Shown: piece by piece, positions 47,801 through 55,384 of the stretch | Numbering within the stretch: position 1 is the stretch's first letter | Layout: each line of letters begins with the position of its first letter | Assembly: GCA_030549495.1 (NCBI GenBank) | Contig: JAUIRK010001041.1 | Location: forward strand, 248,001-312,000 | Direction of reading: 5' to 3' | DNA: 64,000 nt | DNA from: Nectonema munidae | Taxonomy: Eukaryota > Nematomorpha > Nectonematoida > Nectonematidae | The notes under the pieces: model-generated | Database searches by the model: none | Told to the model about the DNA's origin: nothing | What the model saw: only the letters and a program-made list of their open reading frames with translations | Translations under genes and position numbers: made by a program

Positions 47801-49505
47801 GAGTCTACGTGAAAGTGGCTCAATAGTTTTTAAAGGTATTGTGTTGGCTGGAGCTCTTAGCATTGTAAAAAATCAAGATCCTACTCAACTTAGAGAATAC
47901 GCGGGTTCACTTGAAATCAATGATTGATGAGCCAAATGGATTTTGTTAACGGAAAAGGCATCAAAGCAGCAAAAACAGTTCCATTAAATTTAAAGAAGGT
48001 TAAAAATGATTTTTGTAATACCATACAATTAGTTGTTGAAAAACACACAATCTCCGCATCTATGATTGCCAATTTTGAGGAAAACTGGTCTCTCTATCAT
48101 CCTTGCTAAAATGGGAGTAGAGGAAAAACGTGTTAAACAGGTATGAATATATGGCAACAACGACAAACGTCAGATAGCAACAACAACATTTTCACCACTC
48201 TATCGCTGATTTTGACCATTCAAATTCCTTCCTCAATTTGCATAATAGTTGATAAGTGCTCACTCAATTTCTAAATGGTCCTTGATGTGTAAAATATTGG
48301 AAACCTATTGTTGGTGTTAGGATCAGTGTAGAATTAGTATTAGAGTTAGTTTTAGCGCAATCGTACATACATACATTTACATTTTTTGACATTCTTGACA
48401 TAAACATTTCTATTTATTTGTTTTAATACACGTCTGACATAAAAAAAACATCTAGACATACATACACACATGCATACATACGAATGCCTACATTTTGACA
48501 TTAGACACGTATGCACCGAAATACTTAAATATCAAAAACAGCGGTATAGCTGCCATCTGACGATTTCCTTTTTCAATTATTTTTCCAGATTTAGCGCATT
48601 ATGAGGCAAAACAACTTGCAAGGATTCCTATATCCTCACAACGCTTCCCTTTCTTAACTAAAATATCTTCTCCTTTAAATTTTCCCTATTCTTCTTCAAT
48701 TACCCCAAGTTTTCATAATGGAACATTTAAGTACTAAACCGCCTTTATTTTGTAATGACCGAGTCTGCATAAAACTTAAAGTGTGAAAAAGTTTGTTTAC
48801 GTGCATTAATTTTCAAACCGCAGTTGTGCTAAAAATGTGCAAAACAGGGCACCTTAAATATTACTTGATATAACCGGAAAGCACTTTGAATTCTTTTACC
48901 ATGTGGAATGATTTACTCAGCGGTATTATTTAAAGTAAACGTACATTTTCTCTTTTTACTTTGAGCTCTTAATAGCATCATCAATTAAATGAATCAATTT
49001 ATGTTCCACAAATATTTGCACATATTAAAAATGTTCTATTGAAATAATTATTATTGTAAAATGGAATAATCAATTTGTTAGTTGATTTGTGAACTCTTTA
49101 ATATATAAGATCTTTTCATAAATTTTACGAATATGACCTCTTTTAAATGAAATTCTTTCACGAAACAAAAGTTGGCTTTACTGACTTTTAACTGCCTTAA
49201 AGCATGTCCAATTTTCGCTTTGGGGTGTAAAAAATGTCTTTATGCGATATAAATAGATAAAATCTAGCTATTCTCAAGCAGTGGCGAATCCAGGGGGGGG
49301 GCTCATGAGCCTAGCCCCCCTCCCTATTAAAAATGGCTTCGAAAATTACCCTTACATGTATAAAAATAAATTTTTGCAATTTATTCATGGCAAAATAATG
49401 TTAAAAATATGAAAACATAGGTAATTAGTGATTCTAAAAGACATAATACAGCTGTCGTATTCTCTGAAGACTTTTAGCAAAATTGCAAAAAAAATTAAAT
49501 AGATT

Positions 49506-49541
<36 letters not shown>

Positions 49542-52220
49542 TATAAGAAATTTCTGGATTCGCCACTGTTCTCGAGTATGTTGCGGTCTTGCGTATTATG
49601 CGATCCTTGAATTTTATATTCTATAACAGCGCTCGACAACCTTATGCTAACAGCGTGCCAACTTAACATTTTTCAAATCATCTCAAGTGCCAATCTCATA
49701 TGTATATTTATCCAAGCCAAGATCAACATAATTGTTTTAAAATTAATTTAACATTTATATACAAATTTACATAAAAATACAATAATAAGTAAAATTATAA
49801 TTAGAAATAAAAAAATTATATCAGTAATGAGTGCTTGACTCTTTGATAACTTTAGTCAACTCTTCAATATCGGCACAATACTAAATAAAAATGGTTGCCC
49901 ATAGTTAAAAGCACATTTGATTGCCTTTAAGATGTATTATAAAAACGTTTACTTTATGTGTAGATGAAAAAATTCAATTGTAAAACTTAGAGTTTTTGCG
50001 TGCCACTGAAAATTGCTTGGCGCGCCAAGTTTGGCACGCGTGCCGTCATTTGCCGACCCCTGTTCTATAACACAAATTTAGCATACAACTCTTGTATCAT
50101 ACCATTTTGGGGGAAGAAAAGTATAAAAGATTTTCAAGACTTCTTCAATCATATTAACCCTTTCAGGCACAATGGGTCTGCTTAATTTATATAAAAACTC
50201 ATTGAGAAAGAAAGCAGGCGATAGAAAACCCATGTCTCAAAGGGTTAAGGGCGTGACTATAGTTGGTTAGATACTCGGTATATTTCCATTTTAAAAAAAA
50301 AATTAAACAAAAAGCATAAAAAAATTAAAACATTGGCTTAAATTTAAGACTGCGTGGATTCAAAAATTTTTGGTCCCGTTCCTGCTAGAGAAGATTGAAA
50401 ATGCTTTCCTCCAATCTCTACGAGATGCTCAAATTTATTTTCTTTTCACGGGATAGCCCATCGAACACCCTCCATTCATCAAAGTGAAAAGTGAAGTAAT
50501 CAAAATAATTGATGTTAACGTATTTTTACTATGAAATCTCACAATGGGTGTAAAACTTCATAAAAGGAGTGAAAAAGTCAAATAGAGAATTTGGATTTTC
50601 ATATCAAAAATTTTTTATCGACAAAAGTTCGTGTCCGTTTAGGCCTCTATATTAACGCGATTCGAATTGGAAGCTGAATGAAACTCTTGATGAATACTAG
50701 CCCGCTTTACTTTTTCCGATGCATATTTTTTAGAGCGTTCTAAGTGCTCTTTCAGACGCCAGCGTGGATGATATGCCAAGGTTCACATCTAGTGAGTTTA
50801 AAGAAGTTTTGTCGGAAAAGAATCGTTTGAAGGCGAAAGTACTCGAGCTAGAAGAAGAGTTATCTTCCTGCAAGTATAAGTAATTTATAGCACATTCTCT
50901 AAATTTACATTGCTTCCCCCTCTTTCTGCAGGCTGTTAAACTTTACATTTTCAAAGTTTTTATGAAGAATTGAAATAGAGACTAGACGCTTTGTCTCACT
51001 ATGAAGTTTTGACTCAGCATAATGGCAAAGTGTGGGAATAAATCAGGGCAGGGGAGTTGGAGCCAGATCATTTTAGAGGAGCCGGAATGAGAGCTACTGG
51101 AAATTTTAATCGCTCGCCTCCTAATATTTTCCAATTCATATTTTGCATCTCTCAATATCAAATCGCTCATAAACTTAGCAACACTAGTGACTAACTAGCA
51201 AGCATAGCATACAATTGGAAACGTTACTTCCTTGCCAACTATTTGACTAATTAACAAATTCTAACTAATAAAGAAACCAATGCACTTAAAACTATATTAT
51301 ATTTAGTTTAAATAATCAACTAGCAAAACCAAACTGTTAAACTAGTTTTTACCCAATTAAACTATTTACTAATAATACAGTGAAACTTGTCTAAACGGTC
51401 ACCCCTATACTACTGACACCTCTTTAACCCTATTTGTTCCTGGGGTGCGTAAAAAGCCACTACAAAATTGGCCAAATTATATTCCTTCAAATTTTGTGAC
51501 TTTTCCTAAAATTATTAGCTGCATCTTTTGGTACTATTTCCATGGTAGTTGAATGACCCTCACATGTCAAAAACTGTCAATCAAAAATTAACATTTTTCA
51601 ACAAAATTTCCACATTATCTGTAATTAATCATATAACTTAGGGTCTATATTAGATGATACTCCCTTGAAAATTTATAATATTACATAAAGTTTTGAACGA
51701 ATAACACTTTATATATTTTATATTTTCAATAATCATGGCTCCTTTTTAGAAAATTTCAATCATAAAGAAATTTGCGGTTCGTTCCGCTAAAAACAACTTC
51801 TAAAAATTGTCTCCAAAAACATTCATTCACATTTAACATGAAATATATGTTTTTATACCAAATCGATCATGTTGGACCGAGGAGGGAAATTTACATAGGG
51901 GCAATGCCTGCAAAAATTGGCAAATAAGAGAATGATAATCCCCAGTAAAAAATTAAACGTAATAAGAAACCTAAGTTCCAATACCCCATATGCATGCATT
52001 TGCGACTTTTCTTATTGAAAGCTTTCTGTATTTAAGATTGAAAAACAGGTCGAAACATCTCCACGATGCCGGCTATTCATATGCTTTTGATAATGGAAAT
52101 TCTGAAGATGATGATGACGGAGATCCGGTTGTACAAGGTCCCATAAATAAAGACCCTGATGAAATTTTGTATCCTTGGAAGTATAAGAAGGATAACAACA
52201 GAGGCATTCGGAAATTGTAA
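32821..52220 (+). CDS. RILPL: RILP-like protein (RILPL1/2 family), six exons
   Basis: Exons: 32821-33126, 36942-37074, 39211-39332, 45656-45856, 50734-50879, 52049-52220. All junctions are GT-AG in phase, giving 359 aa. Exon 1 is an RH1 domain (ADVYQSAADIGKDLEQLI, then FGPDCF and a leucine-rich helix) as in RILP, RILPL and JIP3/4. Exons 2-4 are charged heptad-like coiled coil. Exon 5 holds RH2: MPRFTSSEFKEVLSEKNR, then LKAKVLELEEEL. Exon 6 is acidic (EDDDDGD), then PINKDPDEILYPWKY, and ends GIRKL, the usual RILPL tail. RH2 of mammalian RILPL1/2 binds LRRK2-phosphorylated Rab8/10; the Arg of PRFT, part of that surface, is kept. RH1 binds myosin Va in RILPL2. RILPL proteins control the content of the primary cilium and lysosome position. 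Length is close to vertebrate RILPL1. The long introns are full of transposons. The ATG at 32821 opens a conserved RH1 domain, so the start is likely. Confidence 0.92.
33651..33779. mobile_element. piggyBac-type MITE, second subfamily
   Basis: TTAA at 33647 and 33780 flank CCCGTTATCGGCC at the left and GGTGGATTACCGG at the right. It holds GACAATATCTAATGTAAAGC, AACGCAGACGATTTT and the palindrome GTCGACATATGTCGAC. Related copies lie at 37261, 37595, 39878 and 54580. It is in RILPL intron 1. Confidence 0.85.
33951..34212. mobile_element. Tigger/pogo-like transposon end, copy 2
   Basis: Same segment as 1795-2052 with scattered differences (GTAACATTTCGTTACTAAAA, GTGTCCGATAAACGTGG) and the same terminus GGTCTGACTGTA. 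Homology starts at AGATGATTCC in both copies. Confidence 0.65.
34495..34668. repeat. Minisatellite, unit about 30 bp, first block
   Basis: Units of the type AAGTAAAGATAATCCCTCTG plus GTTACACCAAGT-like text, about five copies. A second block of two copies is at 34853-34903. Confidence 0.85.
34853..34903. repeat. Minisatellite, second block
   Basis: AAGTAAAGATAATCCCTCTG, then TAAATACACC, and AAGTAAAGATGATCCCTCT: the same unit as 34495-34668, separated by about 180 bp of unrelated AT-rich DNA. Confidence 0.8.
35717..36034. mobile_element. hAT MITE with Charlie-type ends (318 bp)
   Basis: Left CAGTGGTTCTCTCAACCACG and right GGTTGAGAACCACTG form the canonical CAGTGGTTCTCAACC terminus of hAT/Charlie elements. 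The 8-bp flanks GTCTGAGA and CTCTGGCA match at five positions. RILPL intron 1. Confidence 0.85.
36248..36470 (+). repeat. Structured dispersed element, copy 2
   Basis: Begins TTAAGTTGTTTGTGGCGTTC and ends CGCGAACGCTCCCAATTTG. It contains ATCC-TTTC-GGAT and GTCCAGGT-CT-ACCTGGAC, the latter enclosed by GGAA/TTCC. GCGTTCGC and GCGAACGC stand near the two ends as a short inverted repeat. Family unknown; it could be a SINE with a non-tRNA head. Confidence 0.8.
37261..37518. mobile_element. Two MITEs of different subfamilies sharing one TTAA
   Basis: 37261-37387 is a second-subfamily copy in reverse orientation (CGACCACCGTGGACATATGT at the left, CTGATAACGGA at the right). 37392-37518 is a first-subfamily copy (CCCATTTACGACC to AAATGGG). 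The TTAA at 37388-37391 is common to both. The outer target of the left copy is ATAA rather than TTAA, so it has mutated. They lie in RILPL intron 2. Confidence 0.82.
37595..37722. mobile_element. piggyBac-type MITE, second subfamily, diverged
   Basis: Left end degenerate (CAGTTAATGACTAG); the right end GGTTGATAACCGG is followed by TTAA at 37723. The inner part (TAACGTAAAATAAAAGATTT, AACGCAGACGATTTC, GTCGACATATG) follows the copy at 33651. Confidence 0.75.
37881..38690 (-). mobile_element. Non-autonomous hAT with a transposase C-terminal remnant
   Basis: Ends form an inverted repeat: TATAGTTGGATCAAATACAT at the left and TAGTGAGGGATCGAATACAT at the right (complement). On the minus strand near 38180-38070 the text reads CCATSAP, a stop, then ERVFSKAGNIHAHDALE and FGSMLIKCNYEL. 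This is the hAT dimerisation domain (CATSAPSERVFSKAG) with the Ser codon turned to a stop. The block before it (NPVKYW, stop, DKNAS) is also recognisable. It lies in RILPL intron 2. Confidence 0.8.
39367..40119. mobile_element. Possible hAT-type element
   Basis: CAGTGGCATACCCAGGCC at 39367 is a good hAT left end. The candidate right end at 40097-40119 (GGTGGTGATGTGCCACTG) pairs only over CAGTGGCA and no target duplication is seen. A second-subfamily TTAA MITE (39878-39995) would be nested inside. The starting point is only 35 bp after RILPL exon 3. Confidence 0.4.
39878..39995. mobile_element. piggyBac-type MITE, second subfamily
   Basis: Starts CCCTTAACGACAAG after CTAA and ends GATAACCGG before TTCA, so both targets are mutated. 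The body (CAGACGATATCTAATGTAAA, AAGCATTGATAAATGCAGAT) matches the copy at 33651. The CATATGTCGA half of the palindrome is missing. Confidence 0.78.
40162..40205. mobile_element. Half copy of a piggyBac-type MITE
   Basis: TTAA at 40158 then CCCATTTAAGACCAAGCAAA and GCAGACGATATCTAAAA, the reverse complement of the right half of the first subfamily. The rest is missing. Confidence 0.65.
41060..41600 (-). pseudogene. hAT-like transposase C-terminal remnant
   Basis: On the minus strand near 41230-41080 the reading is YPKLQNCQVLTLEVERSFSK, then LKRLLENDRIL. It resembles the ERSFSxxKxLLxxxR block at the C-terminus of hAT transposases. An ORF at 41573-41265 (102 aa, no recognised motif) may be an earlier part or noise. 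No terminal repeats were found. Confidence 0.55.
42393..45055 (-). other. Unassigned fossil coding region
   Basis: Four minus-strand open stretches (42680-42393, 43289-43038, 44853-44470, 45055-44783) have amino-acid compositions like real globular protein and a base composition less AT-rich than the introns around them. Motifs seen: YKDLHPYCCLQQHGKDNY in the second, FPQIPPELFDQISLEQNLLY in the third. I do not recognise the family. The region is broken. It could derive from an inserted virus or virus-like element, from a degraded host gene, or from an unknown transposon. Nothing links it to RILPL, in whose intron 3 it lies on the opposite strand. Confidence 0.4.
46510..47176. mobile_element. 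hAT-type MITE with CAGGGCTGTAGAGTCGG end
   Basis: Left end CAGGGCTGTAGAGTCGGTGG; the right end is the complement of CAGAGTTGTGGAGGAGGG. Flanks GATCTTAT and GTAGTTAT agree at five of eight positions. Inner GTCGCTGTCG and GAGTTGGAGTCTGTGG belong to the same kind of end. A related fragment is at 51035-51110. RILPL intron 4. Confidence 0.7.
47580..48210 (+). pseudogene. DDE_1 (pogo/CENP-B-like) transposase remnant
   Basis: Fragments in different frames read YFSEIFGHAVSESTIRGCVN near 47670; YVIHVKSLRESGSIVFKGIV near 47800; MDFVNGKGIKAAKTVPLN near 47950; then ASMIANF near 48060 and NDKRQI near 48160. The last pieces resemble the NfDqTg and DKRQIt blocks of DDE_1-type transposases. Several frame changes and stops are visible. 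It lies in RILPL intron 4. Confidence 0.7.
49280..49568. mobile_element. hAT MITE with 8-bp target duplication and a long C run
   Basis: Perfect 15-bp inverted ends CAGTGGCGAATCCAG / CTGGATTCGCCACTG. Target duplications are TTCTCAAG (49272-49279) and TTCTCGAG (49569-49576), seven of eight identical. A run of 35 C lies at 49507-49541 and a run of nine G follows the left end. RILPL intron 4. Confidence 0.95.
49627..50062. mobile_element. hAT MITE with perfect 8-bp target duplication
   Basis: Left end CAGCGCTCGACAACCTTATG, right end GTCATTTGCCGACCCCTG (complement CAGGGGTCGGCAAATGAC). TTCTATAA at 49619-49626 and 50063-50070 is identical. Inner GGCACGCGTGCC is a 12-bp palindrome. Only 50 bp separate it from the preceding hAT MITE. 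Confidence 0.93.
50158..50244. mobile_element. piggyBac-type MITE, third subfamily (87 bp)
   Basis: TTAA at 50154 and 50245; ends CCCTTTCAGGCACAATGGG and CATGTCTCAAAGGG. It contains GCAGGCGAT, a variant of the GCAGACGAT word. A SINE head fragment follows directly. Confidence 0.8.
50248..50282 (+). mobile_element. SINE head fragment
   Basis: AAGGGCGTGACTATAGTTGG, then TTAGATACTCGGT, matches the first 35 bp of the SINE head; the B box is absent. Confidence 0.6.
51428..51875 (-). mobile_element. Partial second copy of the array-bearing element, inverted
   Basis: After TTAA at 51424-51427 the sequence reads CCCTATTTGTTCCTGGGG. It then matches the reverse complement of 30650-30975 (for example TTCAAATTTTGTGACTTTTC against GTCACAAAATTTGAAGG), followed by one reversed monomer of array 2 up to about 51875. 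It abuts the end of a different transposon at 51378 (CAGTGAAACTTGTCTAAACG), so this element probably inserted at a TTAA inside that older one. Confidence 0.75.
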
Positions 52221-52263
52221 TTATCTTTATTTTTCTATAATATAACTTCTTTGATTGACTTAA

Positions 52264-52370
52264 ACCCATTTAACTATCAATGTTCCGAAAGAAAATGCAG
52301 ACGAATTCTTGTTTTGAACAGAATTAAATATAGATTACGTTTCATTTGGGAACATTGACACTAAATGGGT
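52264..52370. mobile_element. TTAA/CCC MITE, first-subfamily relative, just after the RILPL stop
   Basis: Left end ACCCATTTAACTATCAATGT, right end CATTGACACTAAATGGGT: an inverted pair of about 17 bp. It contains TGCAGACGAATTC and TTTGGGAACATTG. It sits 44 bp past the RILPL stop codon and so would be part of the 3' UTR. Confidence 0.65.
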
Positions 52371-52379
52371 GAAAAGCAA

Positions 52380-53905
52380 TTCAAAAGGCAATTTAGAACT
52401 TAAAAGGGGACAATTTCAAACTAAAAATAGACAATATAGAAGTAAAAATTGTATATATAATGATTACAGATCTCGACATGCTTTTCTTACATATTCTGTT
52501 CCATATATCATAAAATAAGAACTAATTTAGTTGGGTGTTTGGCCTCTCCCGCTCTACTTATTCGGTCTAGGTGCATAGATATGGAAGGCACTCTGTTATA
52601 GGTATTCCAGATTTTTAAATCAGATAAGTTATAGGCAAAATTTTGTTATCACTAATATAAAAAATATTCGAAAATTAGCGAGCTATTTCCCTTTTTGTAA
52701 TTGTATAAAATACGCAAAAAAAATTAGGAAACTTCTTTATCTCCGGATTTCGTTATTGAGCACCCAGTAGTATGGGCACACCCACCATAACATAGCATGC
52801 TTCCCTAACTAGATTTCACTTCATTCTCTGCTTATTCTTCGTCTTCTTACTTTTTAGAGCGTGCCTTTTTGGAAAATTTTTCTCGAAATTGTGATATAAT
52901 TTATGCATTGTACTTGTTCGAGTACGCTGCGTTGTTCATTGCGCGTGTAAGGTAGCATTTTTGTATGAGTGCGAATAAAAGAGACACCATTCATTTAACG
53001 TGAAAGACGCCAGAGCACACTTTGTCAAAATTCTTGCTTGCTTGCTTTGTTACGACAGTTGCCATGTTTTCATTGAAGAACACGCTAATATTCTTGTTGT
53101 TTTTGCCATTGTAATATCTCTTCTTTAAACTTTTATTATCTCTGTTAACTCAATGCATATACTATTTCTTATATCATGGAACATCATCTTATTTTTTGTT
53201 GTTGTTGATTAAGCTTTCTTTGTATTTTCCACAAACTGGGAGGAGATCACGAAACAAATAATTGGACGATTTCTCAAGATGAGCTGTCACACGAATAAGT
53301 CACTTTTACCATCGATACGCTCTCTTAACAAAATAATTCTATTGCTCCTTTGAATTTTTAACAATCAAATATTTATCACAAATACTTTGTCATGAAATTT
53401 TTAATATTTTTATCATGCCATTATTTTATTTTTGGACTTTTTGTTATTGTTTTCTATTTTAAATGTGCTGTCTTTTTATTGCAATGTTTAACAATTAAAA
53501 TTGTTGCTTTTTATCTGTGTCATCACTTGTAATGTGAGCTAAATTAAATGCTATTTATTTATTATTTATTAAATATTGATTTTAATAAAACGAAAAATAA
53601 TAAAAATGTTTAATTAATTTTTGTAAGGGTTTAGTTTATCAAAATTGTAAAAGAGAAAAGTTCAAATTGAGAGCTCTCGATGTAAGCTGATTTTATTTTG
53701 GCATTGTTTTTATTTTATTTAATAAAAAATATTTAATTGCATTTCAAGAATATTCATATTTAGTTGTTTGATTTATCTGGCTATACTCATATTTCACAGA
53801 ATGGATCAATTTCTTAAATCAAGATGAATAAGTTTCATCCAATTTAGAGAATTAGCAGGTAGCCTAACATTCTGCAACTAGACCAAAAGAAATAACTTTA
53901 ACCCC
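52380..53905. other. Downstream of RILPL, nothing firmly recognised
   Basis: The AATAAA at 52974 is a candidate polyadenylation signal, though far (about 750 bp) from the RILPL stop. No other feature could be supported. Confidence 0.4.
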
Positions 53906-53909
53906 TTAA

Positions 53910-54126
53910 CCCTTTGAGGACCAGTGGGTCACCAGTGACCTAAGAAATGAAAATCGTCTGCTTTGAATATATAAAATTCCATTGAAAAAGAAAGCCAACG
54001 AATCCTCTTCAAAATGTTGGTACTCAAAAGGGTTAAAGTCCAATGGGAAATCAAAATAAAAATCGTCTGGTTTAAGTTATATAAAAATCATTGAGTAAGA
54101 GACTTTTCATTTTAAAAATATGGCCC
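53910..54126. mobile_element. Third-subfamily MITE and an adjoining degenerate copy sharing TTAA
   Basis: 53910-54032 begins CCCTTTGAGGACCAGTGGG and ends GTACTCAAAAGGG with TTAA at 53906 and 54033. From 54037 a second, degenerate unit follows (AGTCCAATGGGAAATC, ATCGTCTGGTTTAAG) up to TTAA at 54127. The second unit lacks clear CCC ends. Confidence 0.65.
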
Positions 54127-54146
54127 TTAAAGGAGAATGTCTAAAT

Positions 54147-54410
54147 CAGGGACCGGCAAACTTTTTTGCGCGTTCACCCCTTCATTGAACATTATTCTTC
54201 ACATAGAAATCTTTCATAAAAACATTAATCAATGTCCAACAATTAAGAGAAAAAATACAAACCAAAAATGTTTCATATATCCCATACACTATACAATGTC
54301 CTAAGCTATGTTTTAAAAGAAAAAGGAGATTTATTACTACTATAAAGTAAAAAAAGCATTGCACAATTTGGTAAGTTTGTCTATCTTATCGACCACTTTG
54401 CCGACTCCTG
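54147..54410. mobile_element. hAT MITE with perfect 8-bp target duplication
   Basis: Ends CAGGGACCGGCAAACTTTTT and CACTTTGCCGACTCCTG (complement CAGGAGTCGGCAAAGTG). GTCTAAAT occurs at 54139-54146 and 54411-54418. Same end class as the element at 49627-50062. Confidence 0.93.
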
Positions 54411-54579
54411 GTCTAAATGAACAAAATAATATAAAATTTTATACGAAAATACTAGACGTCTTTGACTATTTGCTGGCGAGTAGAACAATCTACGGTAGAG
54501 ATAAAAAGAACGTTTATTTCGCATAACGAAAATATCGCACTCCAATATAAGCTTGTTTCAGATTTGTAAATGTGGTTAA

Positions 54580-54695
54580 AAACCCCATCAATTCAATAGC
54601 AAAAATAAAATCGTCTGCGTTTATCAAAGCTCTTCTTTAATACAAATCTTCTGCTTTACATTAGATATCGTCTGATTATTCTCGTCGTTAACGGG
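54580..54695. mobile_element. piggyBac-type MITE, second subfamily, reversed
   Basis: The right end ATTCTCGTCGTTAACGGG is followed by TTAA at 54696. The body ATCGTCTGCGTTTATCAAAG and TTACATTAGATATCGTCTGA is the reverse complement of the copy at 33651. The left end near 54580 is degenerate. Confidence 0.7.
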
Positions 54696-55384
54696 TTAAG
54701 GAGGCGATATCGATATACGAAGATAAAAAAGAATTAAAGGATGTTTGGTGAGTCAAACATATTCAATTTTTCAAAGTCTTGTTAGACTGTAAGGGGGCTA
54801 ATACCGTGGTAAAAATGGTATTGAACTAAACACGCATGGATTTGCAAATAAATTCTAAAACATAAGATCTAAATAAAATGATTAGGGTTAAAGATGAATT
54901 TTAGAAAAAAATTTCCCCTCCAACTACGCAAACTCGACCTTAGCAATGCCTTTTCCATTTAATACTTAAAGATAGGATAGTTTTTGTTATTAGCGGTAAA
55001 GAAGAAATTTAGAATGTAATTTTACCTGGACAAAAATGTTAATCAAATTCCATATTTAACATCCGTGTCTACATTCAAACCTGCTTAAAAGATAGCACAC
55101 CATGAAAGGGGGTGAGTTGGGCGCTTAATCAAGCTCAATTTAGCTTAGTCAGGAATCACTGGATGGAATTGAAAGTGGTGGTTAAAGCACTTTTGAATGA
55201 TTTATACAACTCCTTTAATAAATTCAAAAAAAATTTCAAATTTACACCTCTCAGAATATTTGTTATACTTTCTGCGAAATATGGCATGATTTATTAAGAT
55301 AATGAAAATATACAAATGTGAAATCTACATAAAAGAAGATTTGTGATGACAAATTATTAAGGAACACCCAAAAAGTAAAAGCGC

